Positions 8,884 to 17,960 of a stretch of 42,527 nt of DNA are shown here, piece after piece. Source of the stretch: an uncultured Eggerthella sp. (GTDB lineage Bacteria > Actinomycetota > Coriobacteriia > Coriobacteriales > Eggerthellaceae); the NCBI GenBank assembly GCA_959607715.1, contig CAUHNN010000016.1, forward strand, positions 1-42,527. Reading direction: 5' to 3'. The notes below the pieces were generated by a model. The model searched no databases and was not told the origin of the DNA. It saw only the letters and a program-made list of their open reading frames with translations. The position numbers and the translations under genes are program-made. Numbering within the stretch: position 1 is the first letter of the stretch; each line of letters begins with the position of its first letter.

Positions 8884-9432
8884 CTAGAGGTCCAGAAGGC
8901 CGGCGGGAAGATCGACGAAGACGACCGAGGAATCCTCATCGATAGAGACGATGAAGTCCTCGACAAGGGGAACGAGCAGATCGGAAGCTCCATCGGACCC
9001 GTCGCCGGACACAGGGCGAGCCACGACGAGAAGAGGATGGGCGGGGTTTTCCTCGATGGCCTCGATGGAGCCGATGTCGCCCGTCGTTTCATCGACAAGG
9101 CGAAACCCCACAACATCGAACGCCGCCTCGTCTTCGAGGGACTCGGGCAAGACGCTGCGCTTGACAAGGCAGTAGTGTCCTTCGAGCTTCTCCGCGTCGT
9201 TGCGATCGACAACGTCGTTGAAGTAGACGAGATAGCGATCGGGCGACTGCTCAACGACTTCGCTCACGCACGACGAGCGGGGGAAACGAAGGACGGGAGG
9301 GACGAAAACGACCTCCATTCCCGTTTCCAGCAAAAAAGGAAGACCTTCCGTCGCGCGGACGGAAAGCCCTCCTTCATTGTTCTTCGCTTTCATAAGCTCA
9401 GCGACGACGAGCCACGGCTTGGTGGTATCCAC
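8884..9432 (-). CDS. rimM: Ribosome maturation factor RimM
   Basis: Assists maturation of the 30S subunit head and binds ribosomal protein S19 in the studied homologues. The 182-residue protein has the N-terminal barrel (VVAELMKAKNNEGGLSVRA, about 9-27) and the C-terminal PRC-barrel (VVGFRLVDETTGDIGSIEAI). The first barrel is somewhat divergent: the usual G-x-x-G-x-x-G lead-in is AELMKAKNNEGG. The start is a GTG at 9432 with AGAGGG upstream, 14 bp after the khpA stop. Its position between khpA and trmD supports the call. Confidence 0.92.
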   Translation of the reverse strand: MDTTKPWLVVAELMKAKNNEGGLSVRATEGLPFLLETGMEVVFVPPVLRFPRSSCVSEVVEQSPDRYLVYFNDVVDRNDAEKLEGHYCLVKRSVLPESLEDEAAFDVVGFRLVDETTGDIGSIEAIEENPAHPLLVVARPVSGDGSDGASDLLVPLVEDFIVSIDEDSSVVFVDLPAGLLDL

Positions 9433-9446
9433 AGTACCCTCTGTGA

Positions 9447-9704
9447 TTAATCGTCGAGCAGCTCGACCTCGACATCGAGGCCATGGCGCGAGCCAGCTGC
9501 ACGGGAAAGGGTGCGAATCGCCTTGATGACGCGGCCCTGGCGACCGATCACCTTGCCGGCATCCGCCTCGGAAACGCGAACCTCGACGAGCAGTGCACCG
9601 TCTTCCGTGTCGGAAGAGGTGATGTCAACGGACTCGGGCTCATCCACGATGGGGAGCACGAGCGTGCTGACGAGCTCGACGATTTCGCTGCGAGTATCGC
9701 TCAT
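9447..9704 (-). CDS. khpA: KH-domain RNA-binding protein KhpA
   Basis: A single KH domain of 85 residues (YlqC family). It carries the GxxG loop in KVIGRQGRVIKAIR (about 51-64) and ends in an acidic tail ELLDD. Homologues pair with KhpB/Jag and bind many RNAs, affecting cell division and growth in Gram-positive bacteria. The ATG at 9704 is 2 bp after the rpsP stop, so the two genes are likely translationally coupled. The order rpsP-khpA-rimM-trmD is the classic ribosomal operon arrangement. Confidence 0.93.
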   Translation of the reverse strand: MSDTRSEIVELVSTLVLPIVDEPESVDITSSDTEDGALLVEVRVSEADAGKVIGRQGRVIKAIRTLSRAAGSRHGLDVEVELLDD

Positions 9705-9706
9705 CG

Positions 9707-9952
9707 CTACGCGTTCTTACGCTCAACCTCGATGAGGCGAGCAACGGTGTCGGTGGGCTGAGCGCCCTTGCCGATCCACTCGTCGACCTTGGCGAGGTCG
9801 AGCTTCACAGCGGAAGGGGTGGTGCAGGGGTTGTAAGTGCCAACCTGCTCGATGAAGCGACCATCGCGACGAGCGCGAGAATCGGCGACAACGATGCGGT
9901 AATAAGGTGCTTTCTTAGCGCCATGACGGGCGAGGCGGATCTTGACTGCCAT
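9707..9952 (-). CDS. rpsP: 30S ribosomal protein S16
   Basis: An 81-residue S16 protein of the 30S subunit, with the canonical beginning VKIRLARHGAKKAPYYRIVV, then DGRFIEQVGTYNP and a short C-terminus. The ATG at 9952 has GAAGGAG about 9 bases upstream. An 82-bp gap separates it from ffh and contains a possible hairpin at 9980-10015, so it could have its own leader or processing site. Confidence 0.98.
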   Translation of the reverse strand: MAVKIRLARHGAKKAPYYRIVVADSRARRDGRFIEQVGTYNPCTTPSAVKLDLAKVDEWIGKGAQPTDTVARLIEVERKNA

Positions 9953-9979
9953 CGAGTTGTACTCCTTCTATCTTGTGGA

Positions 9980-10015
9980 GCGTCCCGTTGCTTCGAAAAT
10001 ACTCAACAAGGACGC
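9980..10015 (-). promoter_or_regulatory. Possible leader hairpin upstream of rpsP
   Basis: In the ffh-rpsP gap, GCGTCC (9980-9985) pairs with GGACGC (10010-10015), and inside it GTTG (9987-9990) pairs with CAAC (10004-10007), leaving a 13-base loop. It lies just ahead of the rpsP ribosome binding site on the minus strand and is not followed by a T-run. It could be an autoregulatory or processing structure; there is no direct evidence. Confidence 0.35.
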
Positions 10016-10034
10016 AAAACAGCAATTACTGATA

Positions 10035-11483
10035 TTAACCCTTGAAGGCGGAATCATCAAGACCGCTCATCATCTCTTGCATCTTCTTCATATCGGACAT
10101 GGACAAACCGCCCATGCCGGGAAGAGAACGACGACGCGATTTCTTGCCCTTCTTCCCCTTCTTGGCCTTGGTCTTGCGGTTGTTCGGGACCTCGCCTTGG
10201 GCAGCGAGCATACGGCGAACCATTTTCTTCGTCTCGGCGAACTGCTTCAATAGCTGGTTGACCTGGAACACGGTCACGCCGGCGCCCGCCGCAACGCGGG
10301 CTTTGCGCGATCCATTCAGGATCTCGGGACGCTCGCGCTCGTCTTTGGTCATCGAGTTGATGATGACGACCATGCGATCGAGCGCACCTTCGTTTACCTG
10401 GCCTTCACGCATCGCCTTGTCGCCACCGGGAAGAGCCGAGACGAGTTTCTGGATGCCGCCCATCTTGGTCACTTGCTGCTGCATCAAAAGGAAATCGTTC
10501 AGGGTGAGGTTACCCCGAGCCATGCGCTCGGCCTCTTCAGCTTCGACTTCCTCCGCCTTCATGCGGGAAGCCGATTCGATCAAGCTGAGGACGTCGCCCA
10601 TCCCGAGAATGCGCTTGGCCATGCGCTCGGGGTGGAATTCCTCGAGAGAGTCGGGTTTCTCGCCCGACGAGATGAACATGATCGGCTTGCCGGTGACCTG
10701 CTTGATGGAAAGCGCGCCGCCGCCACGGGCATCGCCGTCCATCTTCGACATGATGACGCCGTCGAAATCGACTCTGTCGGCAAAGCTCTTGGCGACGTTG
10801 ACCGCATCCTGACCGGTCATGGCGTCGACGACCATGAAGATCTTGTCGGGCTCGACGGCTTCCTTGATGGCCTCGGCTTCAGCCATCATCTCCTCATCGA
10901 CGTGCAGACGACCGGCCGTGTCGATGATGACCACATCGCGCAGCGAGTCGATGGCGTCGCGAACGCCATCACGGGCGATCTTGACCGGATCCTTATCATC
11001 CGAACGGTAGATGCGAACGCCGATCTCGCCGGCGAGCGTCTCAAGCTGATCGGCCGCGGCGGGTCGGTACACGTCGCAGGCGACGAGCAGAGGGTTGTGG
11101 TTCTTCTCCTTCAGGCGATAAGCGAGCTTGGCGGCGGCCGTCGTCTTACCGGAACCCTGGAGGCCGACGAGCATGATGACGTTGGGTATACGGCTCGACA
11201 GCGTAAGGCCGACGCTGTCGCGACCGAGAAGTTCGGTCAGCTCATCCATCACGACCTTGATGACGTTTTGGGCCGGCGTGAGGGATTCGAGAACCTCGGC
11301 GGTCAGGCAGCGCTCCTTGGTCTGGGCGACGAACTTCTTGACCACCTTGAAGTTAACGTCGGCTTCGAGAAGAGCCATGCGGATCTCCCGCATCGCGGCA
11401 TCGATGTCTTCCTCGCTGAGGCGACCCTTGCCGCGAAGGCCTGAGAATATGGACTGGAGTTTATCTGAGAGATTATCGAACAT
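10035..11483 (-). CDS. ffh: Signal recognition particle protein Ffh
   Basis: SRP54 homologue that binds 4.5S/6S RNA and signal sequences and docks with FtsY at the membrane. The 482-residue protein has the N domain, the GTPase G domain with the P-loop GLQGSGKTT (107-115), DTAGRLHVDEEMM, SKMDGDARGGGALS and the M domain. The M domain includes MVVIINSMTKDERE and a basic, Lys-rich C-terminal stretch (KTKAKKGKKGKKSRRR). The ATG at 11483 overlaps the end of ftsY by 11 bases. The gene is directly downstream of its receptor gene without ylxM between them. Confidence 0.97.
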   Translation of the reverse strand: MFDNLSDKLQSIFSGLRGKGRLSEEDIDAAMREIRMALLEADVNFKVVKKFVAQTKERCLTAEVLESLTPAQNVIKVVMDELTELLGRDSVGLTLSSRIPNVIMLVGLQGSGKTTAAAKLAYRLKEKNHNPLLVACDVYRPAAADQLETLAGEIGVRIYRSDDKDPVKIARDGVRDAIDSLRDVVIIDTAGRLHVDEEMMAEAEAIKEAVEPDKIFMVVDAMTGQDAVNVAKSFADRVDFDGVIMSKMDGDARGGGALSIKQVTGKPIMFISSGEKPDSLEEFHPERMAKRILGMGDVLSLIESASRMKAEEVEAEEAERMARGNLTLNDFLLMQQQVTKMGGIQKLVSALPGGDKAMREGQVNEGALDRMVVIINSMTKDERERPEILNGSRKARVAAGAGVTVFQVNQLLKQFAETKKMVRRMLAAQGEVPNNRKTKAKKGKKGKKSRRRSLPGMGGLSMSDMKKMQEMMSGLDDSAFKG

Positions 11484-12393
11484 CGGTCATGTCCCCAATC
11501 AACGCACGGGAGAAGTCGTGCGCATCGAAATCCTGCAAATCCTCGACGCCTTCGCCGACGCCGATCTTGAAGATCGGGAGGGAAAGCTCGTGGGAAATGG
11601 CCAAGGCGATGCCGCCCTTGGCCGTGCCGTCGAGCTTCGTCACGATCAATCCGTCGAGCTCGAGCGCCTTGTCGAACTCACGCGCCTGCTGCAAGCCGTT
11701 CTGCCCCGTCGTCGCATCGATGACGAGAAGGGTCGCCACGGGAACCTTCGCGCGCTTGCGGACGACGTTGACGACCTTCTGGAGCTCGCGCATAAGGTCG
11801 TCGGAGGTGTGCAGCCTGCCGGCGGTGTCGATCAAGACGAGATCGGCGCCATCCTGCTCGGCGCGCTCGATCGTCTCGTAGCACACGCTCGCCGGATCAC
11901 TGCCGCGTTCGCGCGTGACGATATCGACGCCGGCGCGCTGCGACCACACCTCAAGCTGTTCAACGGCGGCAGCGCGGAACGTGTCGGCGCTGCCTAAGAG
12001 GACCGAGCGGCCCGCATCGTGGGCCCAAGCCGCGACCTTGCCGACCGTCGTCGTCTTTCCGGCGCCGTTAACGCCGACGAACAGGATGATCTGCGGATCG
12101 TTCTCGAAGACGTTCGTCTCAGCCGGGGTGAAGGTGGAGGCCATCTTGTCGGTCAGCATGTCGAAGACGGCGTAGGCATCGGGAAGGGCCTTGCGCTTAG
12201 CCTGGTCGCGCAGATCCTCGACGATCGTATCGGCAGCCGAAGCGCCGATATCGGCGAGGATGAGGGTCTCCTCGAGCTCATCCCAAAAGTCGTCGTCGAC
12301 GTCGGGCCCGCGGTCGAGCAGGATGTTCATCTGCTCGCGCAGGCGCGTGCGGGAACGGGACAACCCCTCGTTGATCTTGTCGAAGAAACCCAT
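11473..12393 (-). CDS. ftsY: Signal recognition particle receptor FtsY
   Basis: GTPase that receives SRP-ribosome complexes at the membrane. The 306-residue protein has a short N-terminal region with no long acidic A domain, as in many Gram-positives. It has the N domain, the P-loop GVNGAGKTT (107-115), DTFRAAAVEQLEVW, DTAGRLHT and TKLDGTAKGG. The ATG at 12393 immediately follows the smc TAA (12394-12396) with no spacing. Its end overlaps ffh by 11 bases. The tight packing smc-ftsY-ffh suggests coupled expression. Confidence 0.97.
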   Translation of the reverse strand: MGFFDKINEGLSRSRTRLREQMNILLDRGPDVDDDFWDELEETLILADIGASAADTIVEDLRDQAKRKALPDAYAVFDMLTDKMASTFTPAETNVFENDPQIILFVGVNGAGKTTTVGKVAAWAHDAGRSVLLGSADTFRAAAVEQLEVWSQRAGVDIVTRERGSDPASVCYETIERAEQDGADLVLIDTAGRLHTSDDLMRELQKVVNVVRKRAKVPVATLLVIDATTGQNGLQQAREFDKALELDGLIVTKLDGTAKGGIALAISHELSLPIFKIGVGEGVEDLQDFDAHDFSRALIGDMTDVR

Positions 12394-15300
12394 TTAGCCC
12401 TCCTTGCGCGTTGCGTTATCGAGTTTCTGGCTGATGACCTTCGTGATGCCATCGGCCTGCATTGAGACACCATACAGTATGTCGGCCGATTCCATGGTAC
12501 GGCGTTGGTGGGTGATCATGATGAACTGCGTCTCATCGCGGATGACGTTGAGGTACGCGATGAGACGGCGCAGGTTCGTGTCGTCGAGCGCCGCCTCGAC
12601 CTCGTCGAGGATGTAGAACGGCGTCTGGCGAATACGATACACCGCGAAGAGCAGCGCCATGGCCGTCATCGACTTCTCGCCGCCGGAGAGAAGCGACATC
12701 TTCTTCACGCGCTTACCGATGGGCTGGGCGTTCACGTCGACACCCGTGTTCTCGATGTCGTCGGGGTCGACCAGGGAAAGATGGGCCTGACCACCGGGGA
12801 ACAGCGTGGAGAAGATCTCGGCGAAATTATCGTTGGCCTTGTTGAAGGTCGCGAGGAAATCGTCTTTCATGCGCTCGTCGATAACGCCGATGATGCGCGC
12901 AAGGGAACGACGGGCCGCCATCATGTCGTCGAGCTGATCGACGAGATAAGCATGGCGTGCGCTCACCTGCTCGAATTCCTCGGCGGCATCCGGGTTGATC
13001 GTGCCGAGATTCTTGATGCGCCTCTTAAGGGATTCGGCGCGATCAGAGACATCGGAGCGGTCCTCGATCGGATCGAGCGCGAAAGCGGTCTCAAGCGAAA
13101 CGCCGCAGTCCTCGACGATCGTCTTCGCACCGGCGTCGATCTGGACTTCCAGGCGACCCTTCTCGATGCGAACGTCAGCCAGGCGCTCGCCGAAGGCGTC
13201 GTAGGATTCACGCAGATCGCGCGAAGCGCTCGTAGCCTGGCTCAACTGCTCGTGAAGCGCACGGAAGCGGTCCTGCTCTTCACGAGAAGCCCGCTCGAGG
13301 CTCGTCGCGACGAAATCGGCGGAGTCGATGAGCGAGGAAAGCGTCGAGGCAAGGGCATCGGCTCGCGAAGCGGCGCAGCGCGCGACGGCGATGCGCTTGC
13401 CCGAGGCCTCCCCTTCCCGCGCATGCGACGCGATTTCCTGCTCCCGGGCAAGAACCATGCGCTGCGCGTAGGCGAGCCGCTCCGAAAGGCGGGCAGCCTC
13501 AAGGCGCGCATCGCTGACCTGCTCGGAAAGCGAGACGATCTTCTTCTGAAGAGGAGACAGATCGCGCTGCAGGTCCGCCACCTCGTCCTTGTTTTTCGAC
13601 AGGGAGGCCTCGACCTCGGCGAGATCGCGTTCAAGGGAATCGGAATCGGGCTTCGCCTGCTCGAGGAACGCACGGTTCTCTTCCTGCTCCTTGACCAGCC
13701 GCGCACGCTCCTGTTCGCCCTGGTCGGCGCTTCGCTTGGCGTCCTCGAGCGCGGCGCGGGCCGAATCGAGGCGCCCCTTGAGACCCGCCAGCGACTCGGA
13801 AAGCCTCAAAGCCTCGGTCTGGGCACCGCGAAGATCCTCTTCGCGCTGAGAATCGGCGCGCTTCTCGTCGTCGTGGCGTTTCGCGGCAACGGCCTCTTCT
13901 TCGCGGACGCGCTCGAGGGCGCGGCGACGAGCAAGGGCGCTGTTGCAGCGATCCTCCTCCGAGCGGCGAACGCACGAGATCCTCCCGCTCGGATCGACCA
14001 CGCATCCGTCGAGGGAGGCATAACGCACCGAAGCATCGCGGCGATGGGCGCTCAGCGCGTCTGCAAGGGTGTCGACGACGAATACGTCGCCGATAAGGGC
14101 CTCGATGCGCGATGCGTAACCGGCATCGAACGAAAGATCGTCGATCAGACGACGCCCTTCGTGCGCCTTGGCGCCGCAAGCGCCCACGCATCCGCCCAGG
14201 AAAACCACTTCGCCGGTCGTCCCCTCCTCATCGATGCGCCCGACTAGGCGCGCGGCTTCTTCGTCGGTCGGGACGATAAGGGCATGTAGATCGCTTCCCA
14301 GAAAAGCCTCGATGAGCGCATCGAGCTCCTCGGGGACGCTGAGGATATGGGTGAGCAGAACCGCCTCGGTACCCAAACGGCGCGATTCATCGAGAGCGAA
14401 GGTCAGTGCCGGATTGGTTGATTCGCTCGCGCGCTCAAGCTCCTCAAGGGCCGCGCGTTCGGCAGACGAGCGGGCAAGCGCCTCGCGCGCCTCGTCGAGG
14501 CGACGACGCCCCTGCTCGCGCTCGACAACGAGCGCATTGAGACGCTCGCGGGCAGCCGATTCACGATCGCGCACGGATGAAAGCTCTTCGTCCAAGCGAT
14601 CGAATTCACGCTGGCACGACTCACATGCCTCGAGAGCGCGCGAGGCGCGCTTCTCGGCGTCGATAACCTGAGCGTCGATAACCTGAGCGCGGGCGCGACG
14701 CTCGGAAAGATTCTCGCGCAAGGCACTCTGGGCCGCCTGAAACGTCTCGCGACGATGAGACAAGGCGCGCTGCTCGGTCATGAGGGTATCGACGCGCTTG
14801 CGAAGGTCGTTACGCTCGTTGACACGCTGTTGATAGGCGATCTCGAGTTCGCCGCGGGCGGTTTTGGCGCGAGCATGCTCCTTATCGGCGCTCGCCACGG
14901 TTTCGCGCGCCTCTTCGAGCTCGCGGTTTGCGGCGGCATTGCGGATGCGGCCCTCCTCCGCCTCGCGGGCAAGACGCTGCGCTTCGGCAAGGTAGCCCTG
15001 CCTGCGCTCGCGAAGAAGCAGCGCCGTCGAGGAAAGGCGATCGCCGCACGACTGGATACGGCGGCGGCGCTCGTTGATGCGGCCCTCCTCAGAACCCTTC
15101 TCCTGGAACGCTCGTTGCAGATCGTCGAGACGCTTCTCGGCCTCCTCGACTTCATGGCGCGCCTGCGCCTGCGATTTCATCAAGTCGTTTTCACGCTCGA
15201 CGGTTTGGGTCATCTTGCCCTGAAGCGCACGCAGATCGTCGACGGCCAGCGCCAACTCAAGATCCGAAAGCTCGCTGGAAAGCTCCTGGAACATGCGGGC

Positions 15301-15933
15301 TTTGCGGGCTTTGCGCTCGAGGGGCTTCAACTGACGGGCCACTTCAGCGGTTATGTCGTTGACGCGATCGAGATGGGCATCCATCTGCGCCAGCTTACGC
15401 TCGCTTTTCGCCTTGCGCTCCTTGTGCTTGAGGATGCCGGCTGCCTCCTCGATAAGCGCGCGGCGATCCTCGGGGCGCGAAGACAGGACGCGATCGAGGT
15501 TGCCCTGCGAGATGATAGAGTTGGTTGCCGTGCCCAAGCCGGAATCGTGAAGCACATCGAGAACGTCCATACGACGCACGACGGTGCCGTTGATGAGGTA
15601 TTCGCTCTCTCCGCTTCGATACATGCGACGCCCGATGGCGACTTCAGAGTAATCGATGGCGAGCGACCCGTCCGAATTGTCGAGGAGAAGCTCGACTTCG
15701 GCCATGGAAACGGGCTTGCGTGCCGATGAGCCCGCGAAGATGACGTCCTCCATCGATTGCCCGCGAAGGTTCTTCACGTTGCGCTCACCGAGAACCCACA
15801 GAACGGCATCGGAAATGTTTGATTTACCCGAGCCGTTGGGGCCGACGATGGCCGCGACACCGGGCTCGAACTTCATGACCGTGCGATCAGCGAAGGACTT
15901 GAAGCCCTTCAAGGTCAGAGACTTGAGATACAC
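12394..15933 (-). CDS. smc: Chromosome partition protein SMC
   Basis: ATPase that organises and segregates the chromosome with ScpA/ScpB. At 1179 residues it has normal length. Walker A GPNGSGKS is at 31-38, and two long coiled coils flank a hinge at about 500-640. The C-terminal signature is LSGGEKS (about 1082-1088), with Walker B in FYILDEVEAALDD. The start is GTG at 15933 with AAGGGGG upstream, 9 bp after the rnc stop. The hinge contains a Cys-containing stretch (GGCVGACGAKAHEGR). A perfect 15-bp tandem duplication at 14657-14686 adds AQVID twice in the first coiled coil. Confidence 0.97.
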   Translation of the reverse strand: MYLKSLTLKGFKSFADRTVMKFEPGVAAIVGPNGSGKSNISDAVLWVLGERNVKNLRGQSMEDVIFAGSSARKPVSMAEVELLLDNSDGSLAIDYSEVAIGRRMYRSGESEYLINGTVVRRMDVLDVLHDSGLGTATNSIISQGNLDRVLSSRPEDRRALIEEAAGILKHKERKAKSERKLAQMDAHLDRVNDITAEVARQLKPLERKARKARMFQELSSELSDLELALAVDDLRALQGKMTQTVERENDLMKSQAQARHEVEEAEKRLDDLQRAFQEKGSEEGRINERRRRIQSCGDRLSSTALLLRERRQGYLAEAQRLAREAEEGRIRNAAANRELEEARETVASADKEHARAKTARGELEIAYQQRVNERNDLRKRVDTLMTEQRALSHRRETFQAAQSALRENLSERRARAQVIDAQVIDAEKRASRALEACESCQREFDRLDEELSSVRDRESAARERLNALVVEREQGRRRLDEAREALARSSAERAALEELERASESTNPALTFALDESRRLGTEAVLLTHILSVPEELDALIEAFLGSDLHALIVPTDEEAARLVGRIDEEGTTGEVVFLGGCVGACGAKAHEGRRLIDDLSFDAGYASRIEALIGDVFVVDTLADALSAHRRDASVRYASLDGCVVDPSGRISCVRRSEEDRCNSALARRRALERVREEEAVAAKRHDDEKRADSQREEDLRGAQTEALRLSESLAGLKGRLDSARAALEDAKRSADQGEQERARLVKEQEENRAFLEQAKPDSDSLERDLAEVEASLSKNKDEVADLQRDLSPLQKKIVSLSEQVSDARLEAARLSERLAYAQRMVLAREQEIASHAREGEASGKRIAVARCAASRADALASTLSSLIDSADFVATSLERASREEQDRFRALHEQLSQATSASRDLRESYDAFGERLADVRIEKGRLEVQIDAGAKTIVEDCGVSLETAFALDPIEDRSDVSDRAESLKRRIKNLGTINPDAAEEFEQVSARHAYLVDQLDDMMAARRSLARIIGVIDERMKDDFLATFNKANDNFAEIFSTLFPGGQAHLSLVDPDDIENTGVDVNAQPIGKRVKKMSLLSGGEKSMTAMALLFAVYRIRQTPFYILDEVEAALDDTNLRRLIAYLNVIRDETQFIMITHQRRTMESADILYGVSMQADGITKVISQKLDNATRKEG
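14657..14686 (-). repeat. Perfect 15-bp tandem duplication inside smc
   Basis: Two identical copies of GCGTCGATAACCTGA (14657-14671 and 14672-14686) encode AQVID twice at about residues 416-426 of SMC. The reading frame is kept. A five-residue insert is not a multiple of the heptad. Confidence 0.9.
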
Positions 15934-15942
15934 CCGGCCCCC

Positions 15943-16782
15943 TTATTGCTGCTTTTTCTGCTTGCGGGCACGCTGTTCGGCTTGGCGGCGCGCCTTCTCC
16001 TCCGCTTTAGCTGCTTTGACCGCGGCACGCGCATCGGCGCGACGCTTCTTGTCGGTCGAATCCTTCGCCTCGAAGAACGACCCGAGGATCTCGAGCGCGG
16101 ACTTCGCTGCCTGGCTTTCGGATTCCTTCTTGGTGCGGCCGACGCCGCGCGCGATGGACTGGACACCGACGAAGACCTGGGTGACGAACGTGCGATCGTG
16201 CGGCGGTCCTTGGGTTTCGACGAGCCGATAGGTGGGGGTGATGCCGTCTTCCTGGAGGCGCTCCTGAAGAACGCTCTTGGGGTTCTCGGGCTCCTTGGCC
16301 ATGTCGGCGCTCATGCGCACGATGAGGGTACGCTTGACGAAGTCGGCTGCCGCCTTGAGGCCCTCATCGAGGTAGAGGGCAGCGACGAGCGACTCGTAGA
16401 CGTTCTCGAGCGCCGAATGCAGCCCCCGACGACCGGTACCGCGCTCCGACGAACCGAAGAAGATCACATCGGCGAGGCCGAGATCCTTCGACACGTCGGA
16501 AAGCGATGAGCCGGAGACGAGCGAGACCTTGATGCGCGTCAAACCGCCCTCGTCGAGGTCGGGATAGGCGTGGTAGGCCGAGTACGCGACGATGGCACCG
16601 AGGATGCTGTCGCCGAGGAACTCGAGGCGCTCGTACGAATCGCGGATAGAATGCCCTTCGGCAGCCGAAGGATGGGTAAGCGCAGCAAGAAGAAGCGAGC
16701 GATCCTTGAACGAATGTCCAAGGATGCGCTCGGCTTGATCGAGCTTCTGGGTATGTTCGGGCTGTTCTTTCAAGATGACCAT
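15943..16782 (-). CDS. rnc: Ribonuclease III
   Basis: Double-strand-specific endonuclease for rRNA processing and mRNA decay. The 279-residue protein has the nuclease domain with signature ERLEFLGDSI (51-60), a dsRNA-binding domain (about 165-235) and an unusual charged tail of about 45 Lys/Arg/Glu/Ala residues. The second acidic motif, normally DxxE, reads NVYE, so Asn127 replaces the Asp at the position of E. coli D114, while Glu130 is kept. The start is ATG 16782, but no clear ribosome binding site is visible before it, so the start is less certain. The neighbours plsX and smc are the usual ones. Confidence 0.94.
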   Translation of the reverse strand: MVILKEQPEHTQKLDQAERILGHSFKDRSLLLAALTHPSAAEGHSIRDSYERLEFLGDSILGAIVAYSAYHAYPDLDEGGLTRIKVSLVSGSSLSDVSKDLGLADVIFFGSSERGTGRRGLHSALENVYESLVAALYLDEGLKAAADFVKRTLIVRMSADMAKEPENPKSVLQERLQEDGITPTYRLVETQGPPHDRTFVTQVFVGVQSIARGVGRTKKESESQAAKSALEILGSFFEAKDSTDKKRRADARAAVKAAKAEEKARRQAEQRARKQKKQQ

Positions 16783-16820
16783 CGATCGTAATAGAGGAAA
16801 CGTTAGGTTATCCGAAGATT

Positions 16821-17825
16821 CTACTTGACCGCCTCGACATTCGTTACGGTTGCCGCGATTATTCCCGAAACATCCAAACGTACCGTCTTAGCCGCCATGA
16901 GGATGCCGTTTTTGATGGCCGTCTCATTGGAGGAACCATGCCCAACGAGGCACGCGCCCTTGACGCCGAGAATGGGTGCACCGCCGTACGTATCGGCGGA
17001 CGTGTGCTCTTTAAGCTCCTTCAGGCCCGGCTTGAGGGCGATCGCGCCGAGCTTCGAAAGCGTGCCGGCCATCATGATGTCCTTCAGCGAAGAGAAGAGC
17101 GTCTTGGTCACGCCTTCGATGGTCTTCAGGCACACGTTGCCGGTGAAACCGTCGGTGACGAACACGTCGGGCTTGCCGCTCAGGATATCGCAGCCTTCGG
17201 CGTTGCCGATGAAGTTCGGGACCTGCTCTTTCAGCAAGGCGAAGGTTTCCTGGGCGAATTGAGAGCCCTTGGTGTCCTCTTCGCCGATGTTGAGCAGTGC
17301 GCATTTCGGGTCATCGATGCCGATGACGCGCTCAGCGTAGATCAACGCCATCTGGGCGAACTGGACGAGATAGCCCGGTTTGCAATCCGCGTTCGCTCCG
17401 ACGTCGCACATGACGACGGGCTTGACCGGCGACGGGATAATGGTGCAAAGCGCAGGGCGAGCAACGCCCTTGATGCGCCCTACGACGAGCGTTGCGGCGG
17501 TAAGGCATGCGCCGGTCGAACCGGCGGAGAAGAATCCCTGGGCCTGGCCTTCCTTGACCAAGCGGCAGCCGACGACAAGGCTCGAGTCCTTCTTCTTGCG
17601 GACCGCGTTGGCAGGATGCTCGTCCATGGCGATTTCCTCGGTCGTGGGCTGAGCGATCACGCGCTCATGCGCGGCGGCGAAGGGCTCGACGACATCTGCC
17701 GGGCCGCACGCGACGACCTCGAGCTCGGCATCGGCGGCGAGCGCCTGCTCGATGCCGGGAAGAACGACGCTCGGTCCAATGTCCCCGCCGAGCACGTCGA
17801 CGGCGATACGGATCTTGTCTGCCAT
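16821..17825 (-). CDS. plsX: Phosphate acyltransferase PlsX
   Basis: Makes acyl-phosphate from acyl-ACP and phosphate for membrane lipid synthesis, in partnership with PlsY. The 334-residue protein starts with IRIAVDVLGGDIGPS. It contains EEIAMDEHPANAVRKKKDSS, FFSAGSTGACL and DVGANADCKPGYL, all conserved in PlsX. The ATG at 17825 has AAGGAG upstream. It sits 38 bp from rnc, and fabD/fabG/acpP, which often intervene, are absent here. A terminator-like hairpin lies between rpmF and this gene, so plsX needs either read-through or its own promoter, which I could not identify. Confidence 0.97.
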   Translation of the reverse strand: MADKIRIAVDVLGGDIGPSVVLPGIEQALAADAELEVVACGPADVVEPFAAAHERVIAQPTTEEIAMDEHPANAVRKKKDSSLVVGCRLVKEGQAQGFFSAGSTGACLTAATLVVGRIKGVARPALCTIIPSPVKPVVMCDVGANADCKPGYLVQFAQMALIYAERVIGIDDPKCALLNIGEEDTKGSQFAQETFALLKEQVPNFIGNAEGCDILSGKPDVFVTDGFTGNVCLKTIEGVTKTLFSSLKDIMMAGTLSKLGAIALKPGLKELKEHTSADTYGGAPILGVKGACLVGHGSSNETAIKNGILMAAKTVRLDVSGIIAATVTNVEAVK

Positions 17826-17903
17826 GATTAAGTCTCCTTAGTTGTTCTGTGGCTTACAGAGCCTTGGGTACTCGCTTCCCCTTCGAGGGTAGAAAGCCCA
17901 CTA

Positions 17904-17935
17904 TATAAAAATCCCCCGGATAGACCGAGGGATTT
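17904..17935 (-). terminator. Terminator between rpmF and plsX
   Basis: AAATCCCCCGG (17909-17919) pairs with CCGAGGGATTT (17925-17935) with one mismatch and a 5-base loop. It is followed on the minus strand by TTTTTATATAG. It lies 25 bases after the rpmF stop and looks like a moderate rho-independent terminator. Confidence 0.7.
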
Positions 17936-17960
17936 GACGTAGCTGAACGTAGTCGGTTCA

